NCBI RefSeq assembly: GCF_000005505.3
Contig: NC_016131.3
Coordinates: 23,892,501 to 23,956,500 of the forward strand
Origin: Brachypodium distachyon
Taxonomy: Eukaryota > Streptophyta > Magnoliopsida > Poales > Poaceae
Length of the DNA stretch: 64,000 nt
Reading direction: 5' to 3'
Part shown: in pieces, positions 1-10,031 of the stretch
Position numbering within the stretch: position 1 is the first letter of the stretch
Layout: each line of letters begins with the position of its first letter
The notes under the pieces: generated by a model
Seen by the model: only the letters and a program-made list of their open reading frames with translations
What the model was told of the DNA's origin: nothing
The model's database searches: none
Made by a program: the position numbers and the translations under genes

Positions 1-57
1 TTAGCAGTCTTACTTCTACACTGAGTCTAATACGACATTTGACACTCGACACTAACA
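1..57 (-). repeat. LTR-like fragment at the window edge
   Basis: On the minus strand this segment starts with TTAGTGTCGAGTGTC and runs off the window. It resembles the start of the LTR-like block ending at 1686 (shared TTAG, TATTAGACT and AGTCAGACTG-like words). Both may be ends of related Copia-like elements. No target duplication or primer-binding site is visible, so this is weak. Confidence 0.25.
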
Positions 58-232
58 ATTTGCCAAATTTGATGGATACTCCAACTGTTAGCTGCTTTGT
101 AAGGAGTACAGGGTACCGTGAAAAATCATTTGCTAAACACAAACTAGGCAATTACAATGCAACTAAAAGACTGAAACTACTATGACATAATTCCTGTCGG
201 GGCCTTCCCTACAGTTTCTTTCAGAAAAAAAC

Positions 233-329
233 TACTCCCTCCGATCCATAATAAGTGTCTCAGATTTTGTGCTAACTTAGTACAAAGTTGTACTAAGTCT
301 GAGACACTTATTATGGATCGAAGGGAGTA
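233..329. mobile_element. Stowaway MITE (Tc1/mariner type)
   Basis: The termini TACTCCCTCCGATCC and GGATCGAAGGGAGTA form an inverted repeat. The ends carry the TA expected for Stowaway insertions. The arms continue inward through ATAATAAGTGTC. It has no coding capacity. Confidence 0.85.
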
Positions 330-1040
330 CGATGCAACACCAAAACAAGCCAGCACAGATTTGTCAAAATGAGACTTTGAAAACCATCTTTGTGCAAAGT
401 CCACATAAGCCTGCAACTGAAAATCGAGGAAGATAAAATATTACCACCTTCAATCAACACAAGAGCAGATCCACAATAAATTAGCACCAACACTGTAATC
501 AAACAAGAACGAAATATCAAAAGAAATTATGAGGAGGCATTCTATTGAAGAGAAAAGCAGCACCGATATTTTGCATAGTGAATAGATCAAACAAATCCAA
601 AGTTGGATACCGTCGGTGCTGAAGCGAAGTCCAGAACCACACACTTCAACACGACTGTCATGAAGTAGGGGCACGAAGCTCCATGTTAGCATCCAATTGC
701 TTTGGTATTTGCTCGCATAACCGAAGGCGCCTATGGGAATTCTTAAAAGTGACAAAGAATTGCCCAAAAAATTAAAGATCATGTACTGCACCTAAGCGCG
801 AAAACATCTCATTTTTAGTGGCACTTCTTACGGCAGCTGCTCCAAGTTACGTGATAAGGAAAATCCATGAAGCTGAAAAATGCAGATGCTTCATTGCGCA
901 TACAAAAGTACAACAAAATAAGACGGTTATCTTTCAACATACGATGCAACAGTCACATCAAGCTTCTTTGTGGCAATTATTACCCCTCAAAATATAGTGC
1001 ATCAGCAACCCAATTTTATTTGCATAGTATTATTGGAAGA
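330..1040. other. No gene recognised
   Basis: AT-rich sequence with only short open frames in all phases and no recognisable protein motif. I see nothing to annotate. Confidence 0.5.
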
Positions 1041-1489
1041 GCATTGCGAAAACTAGTCTGCTGTAATTATGTTGTGACCTCCCACAATAGAAGGGTGGGA
1101 TACAAAAGGACATGATTATCCTCTGCACAATGGTGCCGGTGCCGAGGGTTTGAAATGAGTAGTGGGGTAGATTAGAGAACGTGGGGGTTAGCGAGAGCAC
1201 AAGGTAGCAAAGGGATTATCATCTATGTTGGTGCTGTTGCAAGCGGTTGCAAGCGGTAACTGGATGAGCATTACAAAAACTAGTCTACTGTAATCATGGT
1301 GTCACTTCCTGCGATAGATGGGTGGGATACATGAGGACATGATTATCCTCTGCACAATGGTGCCAGTGCCGGGGACTTGAAATGAGTAGTGTGGTTGATT
1401 AGGGAACTAGGGGGTTAGCAAGAGCACGAGGTAGAAAAGGGATTATCATCTACGTTGGTGCTGTTGCAAGCAGCCAGGACTGGATGAGA
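1041..1489. repeat. Tandem direct duplication, about 227 bp per copy
   Basis: Copy 1 starts GCATTGCGAAAACTAG at 1041 and copy 2 starts GCATTACAAAAACTAG at 1268. Both continue through GGACATGATTATCCTCTGCA, GAAATGAGTAGTG and GGGATTATCATCTA to a shared CTGGATGAG. The copies differ by scattered substitutions and a short GGTTGCAAGC expansion in copy 1, so the duplication is not recent. No coding frame is conserved between copies. Confidence 0.75.
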
Positions 1490-1686
1490 GAACTGGAAGG
1501 ATCTGAGATGAGCACACGGTATAAAAGACTTCTCCTTTATTGAAATGAATCAAAGAATTACAGGTCCCTTATATAGGACAGCTATGGCTTAGCCCTGGAT
1601 ACATAATAATACTATACTTCAATCCTACACTAACAGTCTGACTTCGACTCCCAGTCTAATATGAGAGTTGATACTCAACGCTAACA
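1490..1686 (-). mobile_element. LTR-like block of a Copia-type element
   Basis: Read on the minus strand, it starts TGTTAGCGTTGAG. It contains a TATA-like CCTATATAAGG near 1570 and, downstream, CAATAAAGGAG (poly(A)-signal-like, near 1537). That is the usual order of U3 and R signals in a small Copia LTR. No primer-binding site or target duplication could be matched, so the element type and the 3' boundary are inference. It lies directly 3' of the exonuclease gene and may supply its terminator. Confidence 0.35.
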
Positions 1687-1728
1687 ACCTGATTAACTCT
1701 AAACCTACGCTAACAATATGACTGACTC

Positions 1729-2661
1729 TTAATTGTACTGACAGTCTGCCCACATGAAGTAGTGGCACATTGGTCTCATGGCTGGTGTCAGATTGCCACA
1801 CCCATAGAAGTACTTCCCTTGCATTGGCCCAGACGCTACCACCACACCTCGCCTAGCCAATAGCCCACAGTAGCAGCAGCCCACCGCCACAGCGCCACCA
1901 TTATGTAAGCGAGGCTGAGGCCGTAAAATTTCCTGCAGCTGCGGCTGTGGAGGAGGCGGAAGAACAACCTGCTGCTTTGACGGAGGTGGCAGCGCCAATG
2001 AGCCCGTAATAGCAAGCTGGACGCCCTGCTGCATCACCTCCACGAGAAGATACTCCGTATTGATTGCGTCATCGAGCCCACAGTGTAGGCGACCCTCCCA
2101 TTCCAGACCTGCTGCTCGGACAGCCTCCTGCAGAGTGACCCGTCCACTGCCTCCAAATGCTGCCTGGAACGGGACCCTAAGATTGATCCAGCGATCGAAG
2201 TAGGCCGGCTTGGTGAGTCCCTTGAATCTGCACTCCTTATCTAGCATACTGCGGCAATCCCAGTCCCCCCACGTGACAACCGCAAATCTACCCCCTTTCT
2301 TGGTCGCCAACATTGTCTCCTCTAGCCAAGCGTCGTGCAGCCGCAGCGCCTCGGCCAGATCCACGCCGCCGTCGACATCCTCCTGCCGGATGCCGGTGAG
2401 TTCCCTGCAAAAGTCGGTCAGTACTGGGTGGTGGCGCGGGCGGACGTACCTGCGGAAGGCGGAGGCGAGGCGGCCGGTGGCGCCGTCGACGAGGACGGAG
2501 GGAAATTCGATGATCTCTTGAGGGTAGATCCGCGCGTCCTTCTCGCAGATCGCCTCGAAGTCGACGACGACGAAGCAGTCGAACTCCTGGACCTGCATTG
2601 CGGACGGAAATGTGACCCCGCCGCCGAACTTCGCCGGGATCGGGACCCCGGGGGAAGACAT
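1729..2661 (-). CDS. ERI1-like DEDDh 3'-5' exonuclease with C-terminal GRF zinc finger
   Basis: A single-exon 310-residue protein. An exonuclease fold covers about residues 29-215. The metal-binding motifs are visible: D34-F-E36 (Exo I), Asp in WGDWD at 133/135 (Exo II) and H193-CGLD-D198 (Exo III, HxxxxD). The ERI1/ThEx1 family trims 3' ends of small RNAs, histone mRNA stem-loops and 5.8S rRNA in animals and yeast; the plant role is inferred. A Pro/Gln-rich linker leads to a GRF-type zinc finger at about 260-306 (CYCG, GKYFYGCG, CHYFMW), which is expected to bind single-stranded nucleic acid. The ATG at 2659-2661 opens the longest frame. The upstream leader carries a 42-bp tandem repeat with telo-boxes. 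No disrupting stop is seen, so the gene looks intact. Confidence 0.85.
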   Translation of the reverse strand: MSSPGVPIPAKFGGGVTFPSAMQVQEFDCFVVVDFEAICEKDARIYPQEIIEFPSVLVDGATGRLASAFRRYVRPRHHPVLTDFCRELTGIRQEDVDGGVDLAEALRLHDAWLEETMLATKKGGRFAVVTWGDWDCRSMLDKECRFKGLTKPAYFDRWINLRVPFQAAFGGSGRVTLQEAVRAAGLEWEGRLHCGLDDAINTEYLLVEVMQQGVQLAITGSLALPPPSKQQVVLPPPPQPQLQEILRPQPRLHNGGAVAVGCCYCGLLARRGVVVASGPMQGKYFYGCGNLTPAMRPMCHYFMWADCQYN

Positions 2662-2685
2662 CCTCGGTGGCGGTCAACCAGCAGA

Positions 2686-2825
2686 GATCGAATCGCGATG
2701 GCGGGTCGATTAGGGTTTCGAGAGGCGGATCGAATCGCGATGGCGGGTCGATTAGGGTTTCGAGAGGCGGATCGAATCGCGATGGGGGCTCGATTAGGGT
2801 TTCGAGAGGCGGATCGAATCGCGAC
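2686..2825 (-). repeat. 42-bp tandem repeat (3.3 copies) in the exonuclease leader or promoter
   Basis: Units start at 2686, 2728, 2770 and (partial) 2812. Units 1 and 2 are identical and unit 3 has two substitutions. The array begins only 25 bp upstream of the start codon of the minus-strand exonuclease gene. Because 42 is divisible by three, the repeat stays open in several frames and creates spurious open frames on both strands. Confidence 0.95.
2710..2802 (-). promoter_or_regulatory. Three telo-box motifs (AAACCCTAA)
   Basis: Minus-strand AAACCCTAA occurs at 2710-2718, 2752-2760 and 2794-2802, once per 42-bp unit. In plants this motif is common near the start sites of ribosomal-protein and other growth-linked genes and is bound by TRB/telobox factors. 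Here it is in the same orientation as the exonuclease gene and within 150 bp of its ATG. The regulatory role is inference; the motif copies are seen directly. Confidence 0.55.
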
Positions 2826-2889
2826 CAGATCAGTTCTTGCGAAAAGAATCGCGGGAGATGTAAATCTTGTCCTGGCGAGGAGGTAAGAA

Positions 2890-3482
2890 ATAGATAGCCT
2901 GGGCTTAGCTTGAGAAATACGCACGCGCCAGCCAGCCGTTATTACAGGCAAGTTTTAAGGCAACACAGCTGTGGCCCTACTGGCCCATCACAGTAGCCAA
3001 GCTGTCCGAAATTAAACAGTTCGTACTCGAATTTAGGCTCGATACTCTTCTTTCGAGCACATTCTACGAATAGCTTAACACTCAACATTATTTTTTGTTG
3101 AAGCTTGTGAAATTGGGCTATGAACTTTCAACAAATGTTGGTCAAACTTCTTATTTTGCGTGTATTTTCAGATTTGCTGGGCTTCCAAAAGTTTATCTCT
3201 GAGCTATCAACAATGTTTGTTGAACTTTCAAAATAGCTCTAAATTTTCAAATGTTTGTTTAACTTTCGAGTATTAGCGATAAACTTTCTACAAATTTCAG
3301 GTTTTGAAGGATGATGATAAGTGTGCATGACAATTAACTAATAGCCATATATAAACTCAATGCTAGTAAATATGAGATAGGGTTTTTTTATCTCCTTTAT
3401 TTCCGTGTTCGATTGTTCATCTAGACTAATTCTGATTGGGTGGATTCCCTAAATTAGTGATACCATCTCCGGTGGTGGTTTT
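2890..3482. other. Intergenic, no gene recognised
   Basis: AT-rich sequence with several diverged short words such as TTTCAACAAA and TTGTTGAA, possibly the outer flank of the 36-bp array. No coding or transposon signature is seen. Confidence 0.4.
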
Positions 3483-3637
3483 GATTGAGTGAATTATGTT
3501 CAATAGTTTGTCTGGACTGATTTTGTGAATTTTGCTCAATAGTTCGTCTAAACTGATTGAGTGGATTCTGTTCAATAGTTCGTCTAGACTGATTGAGGGG
3601 ATTATGTTCAATTCTTGGTCTAGGCTGATTGAGTGGA
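3483..3637. repeat. 36-bp tandem repeat (4.3 copies)
   Basis: Unit starts lie at 3483, 3519, 3555, 3591 and 3627 (partial). The units share GATTGAGTG, TTCAATAGTT and CGTCTAGACT. A more degenerate unit may precede them near 3410-3450. The 36-bp period keeps frames open on the minus strand and gives a 12-residue repeat (SLDELLNIIHSI-like), but there is no conserved start or context, so I do not call a gene. Confidence 0.9.
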
Positions 3638-3639
3638 GA

Positions 3640-4010
3640 TCTGGCCCGGGTCGGCAAAATAAACCGGGGTTATTTGAGTGCTAGAGACTGGCATATGGGC
3701 CCTACATGTCAGATATGCTGTCAACCTGCTTCAGTGCCAAAGTTCGGGGTTTCTCGTAATGCCACTTACCCGATGAAAACTTTCATTCTTTCCACGCTTG
3801 CAAACTATTCTCATAAGCCATTGGCTCAAACATGCCCGGATTTAATCAGGTGAAAATCCCAATAACCACTTAAACAAACTTTTGCACATAACCTCGTGCC
3901 ATTGAGTTTAACTATTTAATATTTAAGTGGCCGTTGTGATTCCCACTCATGATCTAGCAAGTGAACGAGAGTTTTCGCTCGATACATTCCTTCTCATTCT
4001 CGAAATCAAT
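3640..4010. other. Intergenic, no gene recognised
   Basis: Mixed-composition sequence between the 36-bp array and the MITE cluster. No domain, splice pattern or transposon terminus could be supported. Confidence 0.4.
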
Positions 4011-4078
4011 TACTCTCTTGTCGCTTTTTTAGTAATTTGTACTAGAATAACGACAAGAATTAGGAGACGGAGGGAGTA
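4011..4078. mobile_element. Stowaway MITE, left arm shortened
   Basis: The right end GACGGAGGGAGTA is typical, and CGACAAGAATTAGG pairs with TCTTGTCG near the left end TACTCTC. Part of the left arm appears deleted. Confidence 0.6.
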
Positions 4079-4148
4079 CCGTTGTAATTATGTTTATATG
4101 ATTAAAAAAATCAAAACTTACGATGTTTAATACTATAGTCTTATAATA

Positions 4149-4212
4149 TACTCCACCTGATCCTAAATTGTTGTCGTTGTTTTGGTTCTAACAACAATGA
4201 TCGGAGGGAGTA
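4149..4212. mobile_element. Short degenerate Stowaway MITE
   Basis: The ends TACTCCACCTGATC and GATCGGAGGGAGTA face each other over a 64-bp unit. The inner arms (TTGTTGTCG / CAACAATG) pair imperfectly. Confidence 0.6.
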
Positions 4213-4234
4213 ATTACAAATGAGGGAGTAATTA

Positions 4235-4437
4235 GGCCACTCCCAATGCTAGTCTCTTAGCACGTCATTTTAGGCATTTTGCTGACATGACACCCTCTTA
4301 ATGATGAGACTGTCTTTTATGCTATCGAATGTCTCTTCACGCACAGCAACACAAAGTCATTAATTCTTTCTCACACAAAGCTATTAAATATCTGGTACTT
4401 TAGATACCACCTTAAGAGACAATGCATTGCGGACATG
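4235..4437. mobile_element. Putative MITE with imperfect terminal inverted repeats
   Basis: The left end CCCAATGCTAGTCTCTTA matches the reverse complement of the right end (TTAAGAGACAATGCATTGCG) with an indel. The size and TIR style fit a PIF/Harbinger or hAT MITE, but I could not fix a target duplication. Confidence 0.4.
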
Positions 4438-4439
4438 AG

Positions 4440-5225
4440 TTTGTTTTTATTGCGAGAATGCCAAGGCCATATATTAAATCAACCAACCCTTACAGAACCA
4501 TCTTTGAAGTAAAAGAAAACTACACGCAAGTTCTTGTAAGTCGTTATCTTCCTTCTGCACTCGCCGGTGGCGCGCCGTGAGTGAAGGTCGATGCTGCCTC
4601 TGAACCTCCGAACGACGTCAGATCCCGAAAAACGTTGTTGACGTAGCAGCTGGGAAGTCGCCGATCGGAGTCAGAAGACGACGACGATAGTGCTCTGATA
4701 AACAGACCACTGTCCCGAGAACAAAATGACGAAGAGGGTTGGATGACCATCCCAGATCCGGACAGACGGATCCGAGAAGACCTAGCCGCAGTAACTCCAC
4801 GATGAGGCCGAAACTGGCCGAGCCTCGCCGATCGGAAAAGTAACCCATAAATCCATACATGCAGACGACCTGCAAAACACAAACACAAGATCAGATCCAC
4901 CACTCTATAAGAGTAGCGACCAACTGTCCCGCACTCCTCAATGCCACCGGCAGGAACGCCGTCGACAAGGAATCGAAAAAACCTTATTTTTGACCCGCAC
5001 AGTGCCACCATCACCACCATAGTGCCGTTGCCGGTCGACCAAACCCTAACTTTTGAAGACCTAGGATAGCACGAAGAGTAGAGGAGGCAGGGATGTCACT
5101 CCTTGCCAGCCGGCCGGCCCGGAGACCAGATCAATCTAGAGCCTGGGTGGCGGCGGCTAGGGCAGGGGCTTCTTTTTTCCTGCATTGGGGATATGAGTTT
5201 TTAGCATTTATTGTGGGTTAAGAGG
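4440..5225. other. Decayed repeat-like sequence, possibly non-LTR
   Basis: On the minus strand the left end reads TTAATATATGGCC followed by an A-rich stretch, as in the 3' ends of plant LINEs. The GC-rich part to about 5170 is open for 158 codons on the minus strand (4544-5020) but shows no domain I recognise. I do not call a gene. Confidence 0.25.
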
Positions 5226-5482
5226 TACTCCTTTCGTTTCATAATTCTTGTTGAAATATTACTCCCTCCGTCCAACAAAAGATGTCCCAAGTTTATCAAA
5301 ATTTGAATGTATATAGACATGACTTAGTGTATAAATGCATTTAAATTTAGTCAAAGTTGAGACATACTTTTTTAAACAGAGAGAATACATGTATTTAGAT
5401 GCTTTTTAAGAATCGATACATTCATTTGGACAAATTTGAGACTGGACAAATTTGAGACAAGAATCATGGAACCTACGGAGTA
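5226..5482. mobile_element. Stowaway MITE, interrupted by another
   Basis: The outer ends are TACTCCTTTCGTTTC at 5226 and CTACGGAGTA at 5482. The inner arms ATAATTCTTGT and ACAAGAATCAT pair. A second MITE sits inside at 5260-5387. The element ends 153 bp upstream of the LYR-protein ATG and so lies in its promoter. Confidence 0.7.
5260..5387. mobile_element. Stowaway MITE nested in a Stowaway MITE
   Basis: It begins TACTCCCTCCGTCC at a TA inside the outer element and ends near GAGAGAATA at 5387. The internal words CCAAGTTTATCAAAATTTGA and TCAAAGTTGAGACA are typical of this Stowaway family. The right terminus is degraded. Confidence 0.65.
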
Positions 5483-5635
5483 CTTCCAAGTCAGGAGTAT
5501 AAACTCAGCATTATGCTTCAAATCAAATCGTAACGTCGCGCTTGTACTCCAGCTGCGCTAGACGGGGAGGAGAACTGCTAGTTAGTGCGCTGCCTAGCTC
5601 GACCGGAACAGGGCGTGAATACTTCACCGGAATCC

Positions 5636-6045
5636 ATGGCGAACGCCGGGCTGCGTGCGTACAGGGAGGTGCTGCGGCTGGTGCGGCGGCTGCCCGCAGA
5701 CGCGCGGCCCTACTACGCCAAGTACGCCCGCGAGAACTTCGTCAACTACCGCCACCTCTCCGCCGACGACGACCTCGCTGCCCTCCTGCGCCGCGCGCAC
5801 GCCCACTCCGCCTGGGTCCTGTCCAAGGTAGGTTCCCGCGTCGCGTCATCATGTCAGCGCGGTACTCTCTCTCTCTACATCTGTTCCCATACTGTTCATT
5901 CATTCGCGTCTCATGGGAACCGCTCGACCTAGCTGGTATCTCACTGTTCCCGGTTGTGTAATGCGGTGTATTGCAGTACTCGATCGACGCGGCGGAGGCG
6001 GCGGGGCGGCTCAAGGACGTCTGCGAGCAGCGTGGCGCGGAGTGA
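5636..6045 (+). CDS. LYR-motif (Complex1_LYR, LYRM9-like) small protein, two exons
   Basis: Exon 1 is 5636-5827 and exon 2 is 5977-6045. The intron begins GTAGGT and ends TTGCAG, and the junction is in frame (phase 0), giving 86 residues. The first 40 residues (AYREVLRLVRRLP...YYAKYARENFVNYR) match the Complex1_LYR pattern: an aromatic-basic stretch followed by FVNYR. LYR proteins are mitochondrial and act as assembly factors or adaptors for respiratory complexes and Fe-S delivery, usually with the acyl carrier protein. The length is normal for the LYRM9-like subgroup. The start ATCCATGG has a good plant context and upstream frames are closed. Assignment to LYRM9 rather than another LYR subgroup is inference. 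Confidence 0.8.
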
Positions 6046-7704
6046 GGGGAAGCTCGTCCTTGCAGCCTACGGCGGTGCGTGCACGCTAGGTGTTCGGTGA
6101 AATTACTCTTTAGCTTGGGTTTTGAACTCCTTAGCTGAGTTAGGTGGATTGCCTAGTTCTACTTTTACTCAATTGTGTGGTGCTTCCATGCGTCCTTATT
6201 TTCACTGCATAAGTTGCCCATTTCTAGTGGGGAATAAGATCAACATTTTGCATCTGAATTCATTTTGTCAACCCCGTGCTGTTCTAAACTCTGACAGACT
6301 ATTTTCTCCACTGCTCCTTGTTCCAGTATTGCTGCCTTGGAATTGCTCTATTTGGTACCCAACAACATGAATCCCATGTCTGTGTCTGTAATGGAATCAA
6401 GTTTTAGAAGTCAATGAAAAGAAAGTCTGCAAAATGAAGGAAAAAAAAACACAACTTGAATCCCAGGTTTGAATTAGGGACTTGTAGTGTGACAGACTAG
6501 CATAGTGACCGATATAACTCACAAATGTTGAGTATAGTGAGAGCAGTCTTGCAAAAGAATTCACCATATAACAGGGACACAATTAACTTTCAAGTTCGAA
6601 AAGGTCATTTAGTTTCATAGTTTGTATAATGTATTGTGTTTTCTTTGAACTGGCACCGTGACGGCGAAACAAACACTTGTGATAAAAAAAGGTGTTACAT
6701 GTTAATGGAAATTATTGACCCACTCAAATACTTCTGGTGGCCTAAACAATATGCATTTCCTGAGTTAGGTGTTCTACTTGAACCAATGTCCAGGGCTACA
6801 CGTTCGGTTGCTCAAAAATGCAGTTTACTATCATATTACTGAATGAAAATTTACCCCTTCTGGTGATGGGCCGGCTGGTCTCGATCGAGTCAGACCACTG
6901 GGCCTAGGGTTCTGGTTGGGCCCATCCGAGGTGGATTGGGGCAGTGGCGCGAGAGGAGGGGAGGAGAGGGGGCGAGCTCAGCCGCGGGGCTCGGAGGCGG
7001 CGCCTGTGTGCACTCAATTGTGTTGCTTTCTTCTACTGATGAATACCATGTACTGTTGCTCTTGAGCATGATTTGCATTCTCGGATATGCTACAGGACAA
7101 GGAGCACAACCGAGACTCACACCACGAGCACAATTTCAACGTAGTACACATAAGATATTTCATACTTAACAGCAAGATCTTCATCTTTACTAATTTAAAC
7201 TACAGTTGCAGATTACACATATGTTTGAACATTATATTGGCTATGTGGTTGCAGGAAAGAGTTGGCAGAAGTCCAGCGGAGGTGGTTTGACTGGCATGGC
7301 CTAAAACCATTAAGTTTTGCTGCACAGAAGCACTACTTGTGTCCTTAGTATTTATGAATAATGATGTAGTGTAACATAATTGTGCATGTTAGCAGACTCG
7401 CATGTGTTTGAAGTTCTGCAGTACATGGCAAGTAAATGCTACAGAATCTGGACAATGACAGCTGTCAATAGCAAATTAACAACTGGATGATTTTGAATGC
7501 TTGGCACAAATTCGATGATATATATATATCTGAATACTCTTTAGATATCCAAAGATCAAACTCGAATGTTTTCGTAAAAACTTCCATAACGTGTTTTACT
7601 AATAAAATGGAAAGTGTAATGATATGACAAGTAGTGAAAACTTTGTTGTACACAACAAGCAGCAATTTGCCAGCTAACTGAGAGGTTTGCAGCTAGAAGA
7701 TTTA
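6046..7704. other. 3' flank of the LYR gene and unassigned sequence
   Basis: The first few hundred bases are probably the LYR gene's 3' UTR. A GC-rich patch at about 6860-7010 and a possible splice acceptor (GTTGCAG near 7256) followed by a short open stretch suggest gene debris, but no product can be recognised. Confidence 0.3.
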
Positions 7705-8354
7705 CTAGGACTCAGAAGTTCCTGGCTTTGTGCTCTTTCCACTGTTCATTGTCCAGTTGAAAAATTCTTCAACTTCTGCAGCTTCATTTGGCTGTGGTAT
7801 TTCAGCCATTAGGAGCTTCACAGCAAACTCGATGCTCAAATCCCGTTCAGACTCTCCATACAGAGATGCCAAAGCAGATTCTGCACTTGAAAGGTCATAA
7901 ATTCCTGCTCTAGTGTCTTGATTCAGACCTGAAAATACTTCAGGGTGAAACTCTGCTTTGCCTTTCTGGGGAGGAACAGTGATCTGGAATAGATCAATGG
8001 CAGCAGCAGTATCAGTCATTCGAACACCAGCCCACAGTGTTGAATTCTTTCCCCTAGTGCGGGCTGAACGCTTTCCGTGCTTCCTAGGATACATAAGTTT
8101 GGTGTTGTTTGATTTTGCTGTTGAGTCTCCTGAGCAGGTTGAATGAACATATGTAGTTTCTATATCCTGTTTGTCTTGTTTCTGTTTGCCTGACTTTCTA
8201 GAAATGCTATTGCCTTTCACTCCATTATTTACATGTTGCAAGGAGCATCTAGGGGGAGTCTCATCTGATGAAGTCAATTTTACAGGCCTGCAGCTGCTAA
8301 ACCCTTTAGAGGCTAGTTTGTGTTCTGTATTATTTTCAGAATCTCTTGATACTC
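7705..8354 (-). pseudogene. Last exon of an unrecognised plant protein (paralogue A), probably a gene fragment
   Basis: An open exon of about 215 codons that starts on the minus strand after a strong splice acceptor (polypyrimidine TTTTTTTCCAG) and ends at a TAG. Features are a basic motif HGKRSARTRGKNS, the word IDLFQITVPP and a C-terminal block ESALASLYGESERDLSIEF...EIPQPNEAAEVEEFF. The exon at 16192-17306 carries the same acceptor context, basic motif and C-terminal block, so the two are paralogues in inverted orientation. I do not recognise the family. Compared with copy B, about 150 central residues are missing. No upstream exons could be found to the right, so this may be a truncated duplicate, or the 5' exons are too diverged to see. 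Confidence 0.5.
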
Positions 8355-9883
8355 CTGGAAAAAAACGCAAACTGGCTTCTAATCATTCACATGCAGACAA
8401 GGTAATGTATGTAACTGCAAACATTGAGGGAAACTGAATGTGGCATTAATGAAATTTAAAGAGACAACAATTCGAGATGAGTAATTAATCTATAGAACAT
8501 TTTTATAGTGTTCCACTTGTTCCTAGGAGGTAAGATGGGTATTTCCCAAACTGCATATTACAAGGTTAAGTTTGGCCATATAAATAGTCTACATACAGAA
8601 GTTTACTTGTCATATTGAGTTGGGGATGCTTTAGTTGATCTAATAAGCGCTTTGGAATATATCAAGGATTTGTGATTTTCAGTCAAAAGGATTTGTGGTC
8701 AGCCAAACTCGTTTGCATACATGGAATAATTTTTCTTTTCTCTGACCACATGGATTGATTAAAATAAATAGTTTCTCTTAATAAGAAAACAATAATTATA
8801 TTTTGTGCTTGTTTTATTGGGTTCTAAAGATACTCCTGTTGTCAGACATTTCTCATATCTCATGCCTTAGTAAGTTATTTCTGTTACAGTAATAATTTAT
8901 ATGCATATTAAAATTTTGTTTTCTCTCACCTCGAGTATTCCAACTTTTAGTATCTTTGACAGTGAACATATAGGCTGACCCTAATCTGGATGTTGATGGC
9001 AAATTGATTAATGTTGCCATCCTTATTATTGATAAACATGGAAGAAAATATTTGTTTGCTATTCCATACTTTCCAGAGCTACTTGAATAAAAGGGTAAAT
9101 CACCAATAATTTTACAATCATGATTTAGTTGAAGGTTTGACTCATGGCTTTCCTTATTTGTTACAGGTATAAGACCTGGAATGTATGATCTTTAAGGTGT
9201 TCTAACATTCAATTGGGTTCTGGCAAAACATCCACAAAGGTACTGTTAGTTACTCCTTAATTTGTACGAAGTACAAACTCCATATTAACTCCCTATGGTT
9301 AGTCTTTTTTTTTTAAGTTCCATATGGTTAGTAGAACACACAAAACACTGGCTCATATTATGTCGTATGCTCCTTAATATATTATAGTGGTATAAGATAC
9401 TTTTCACTTTCACAAGTGATGTAGGCACATGAATACATGATTTAATTGCTATCTGGGAAGATTAAAATCAGTCCAACTATGATGCAGTAAGGCTGAATTC
9501 AGGTAGAAAGTACCTTTATTGTTTGATTTTGTCATGATCGTTCCTCTAGAGAAAATTCTTTCGTTGTTTCTGCCAGTTGTTCCACTTTACTTTCAGAGAC
9601 CTGAACCTGTTGTATTAACGAAAATAAAGTAGAGTAAGTAATTCAACAATCTTTCATTAAACACATTTCAACAAACTGATGACCTACTTATGCCCATTGT
9701 CCCGTCTCAGCAGCACACTTGTCTTGCCCCATTAGCGGCTTAGCGTACTTACTACTTGTAGGCCCTGTCAATACTAGTCTTCAAAATAAAACTTATACTC
9801 TATCTTAATAGGACCTGAACAAAAGACAAAGCTTGCCTTCTTGTTCAATATGTACCTCTACAAAGCTAATACATTCTACCATT
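8355..9883. other. No gene recognised
   Basis: AT-rich sequence where upstream exons of the minus-strand paralogue A would be expected. I could not support any exon. Only a short open stretch at about 8990-9090 (plus) was noted, with no known motif. Confidence 0.35.
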
Positions 9884-10023
9884 TAGAGATGCAAATGGTT
9901 CACCATTAGGGCACCCTCCGATCGTACTTAGTTCAATCAAATGAACAAAAATTCCAAAGCCACATTTTGAAAAACCTAAAGAGGGTTGGAGGGTACCCTA
10001 ATGGTGACCCATTTTCATCTCTA
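9884..10023. mobile_element. hAT-type MITE with exact 8-bp target duplication
   Basis: The 140-bp element begins TAGAGATGCAAATGG and ends CCATTTTCATCTCTA. Its long inverted arms include TCACCATTAGGG and GGGTACCC. It is flanked by CTACCATT at 9876-9883 and again at 10024-10031. The 8-bp duplication points to the hAT superfamily. Confidence 0.85.
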
Positions 10024-10031
10024 CTACCATT

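Noticed and set aside
1..1686. One complete small LTR element spanning the left edge
   Set aside because: The two LTR-like blocks are diverged and no primer-binding site, purine tract or target duplication links them.
2710..2802. TTAGGGTTT words as an interstitial telomere
   Set aside because: They are single copies spaced 42 bp apart within a larger unit, not a (TTTAGGG)n array.
2335..2886. Long plus-strand open frame antisense to the exonuclease gene
   Set aside because: GC-rich shadow of the minus-strand coding frame, extended by the 42-bp repeat; no domain.
3426..3657. Minus-strand repeat peptides SLDELLNIIHSI as a short gene
   Set aside because: They follow simply from a 36-bp repeat divisible by three; no promoter, splice or homology support.
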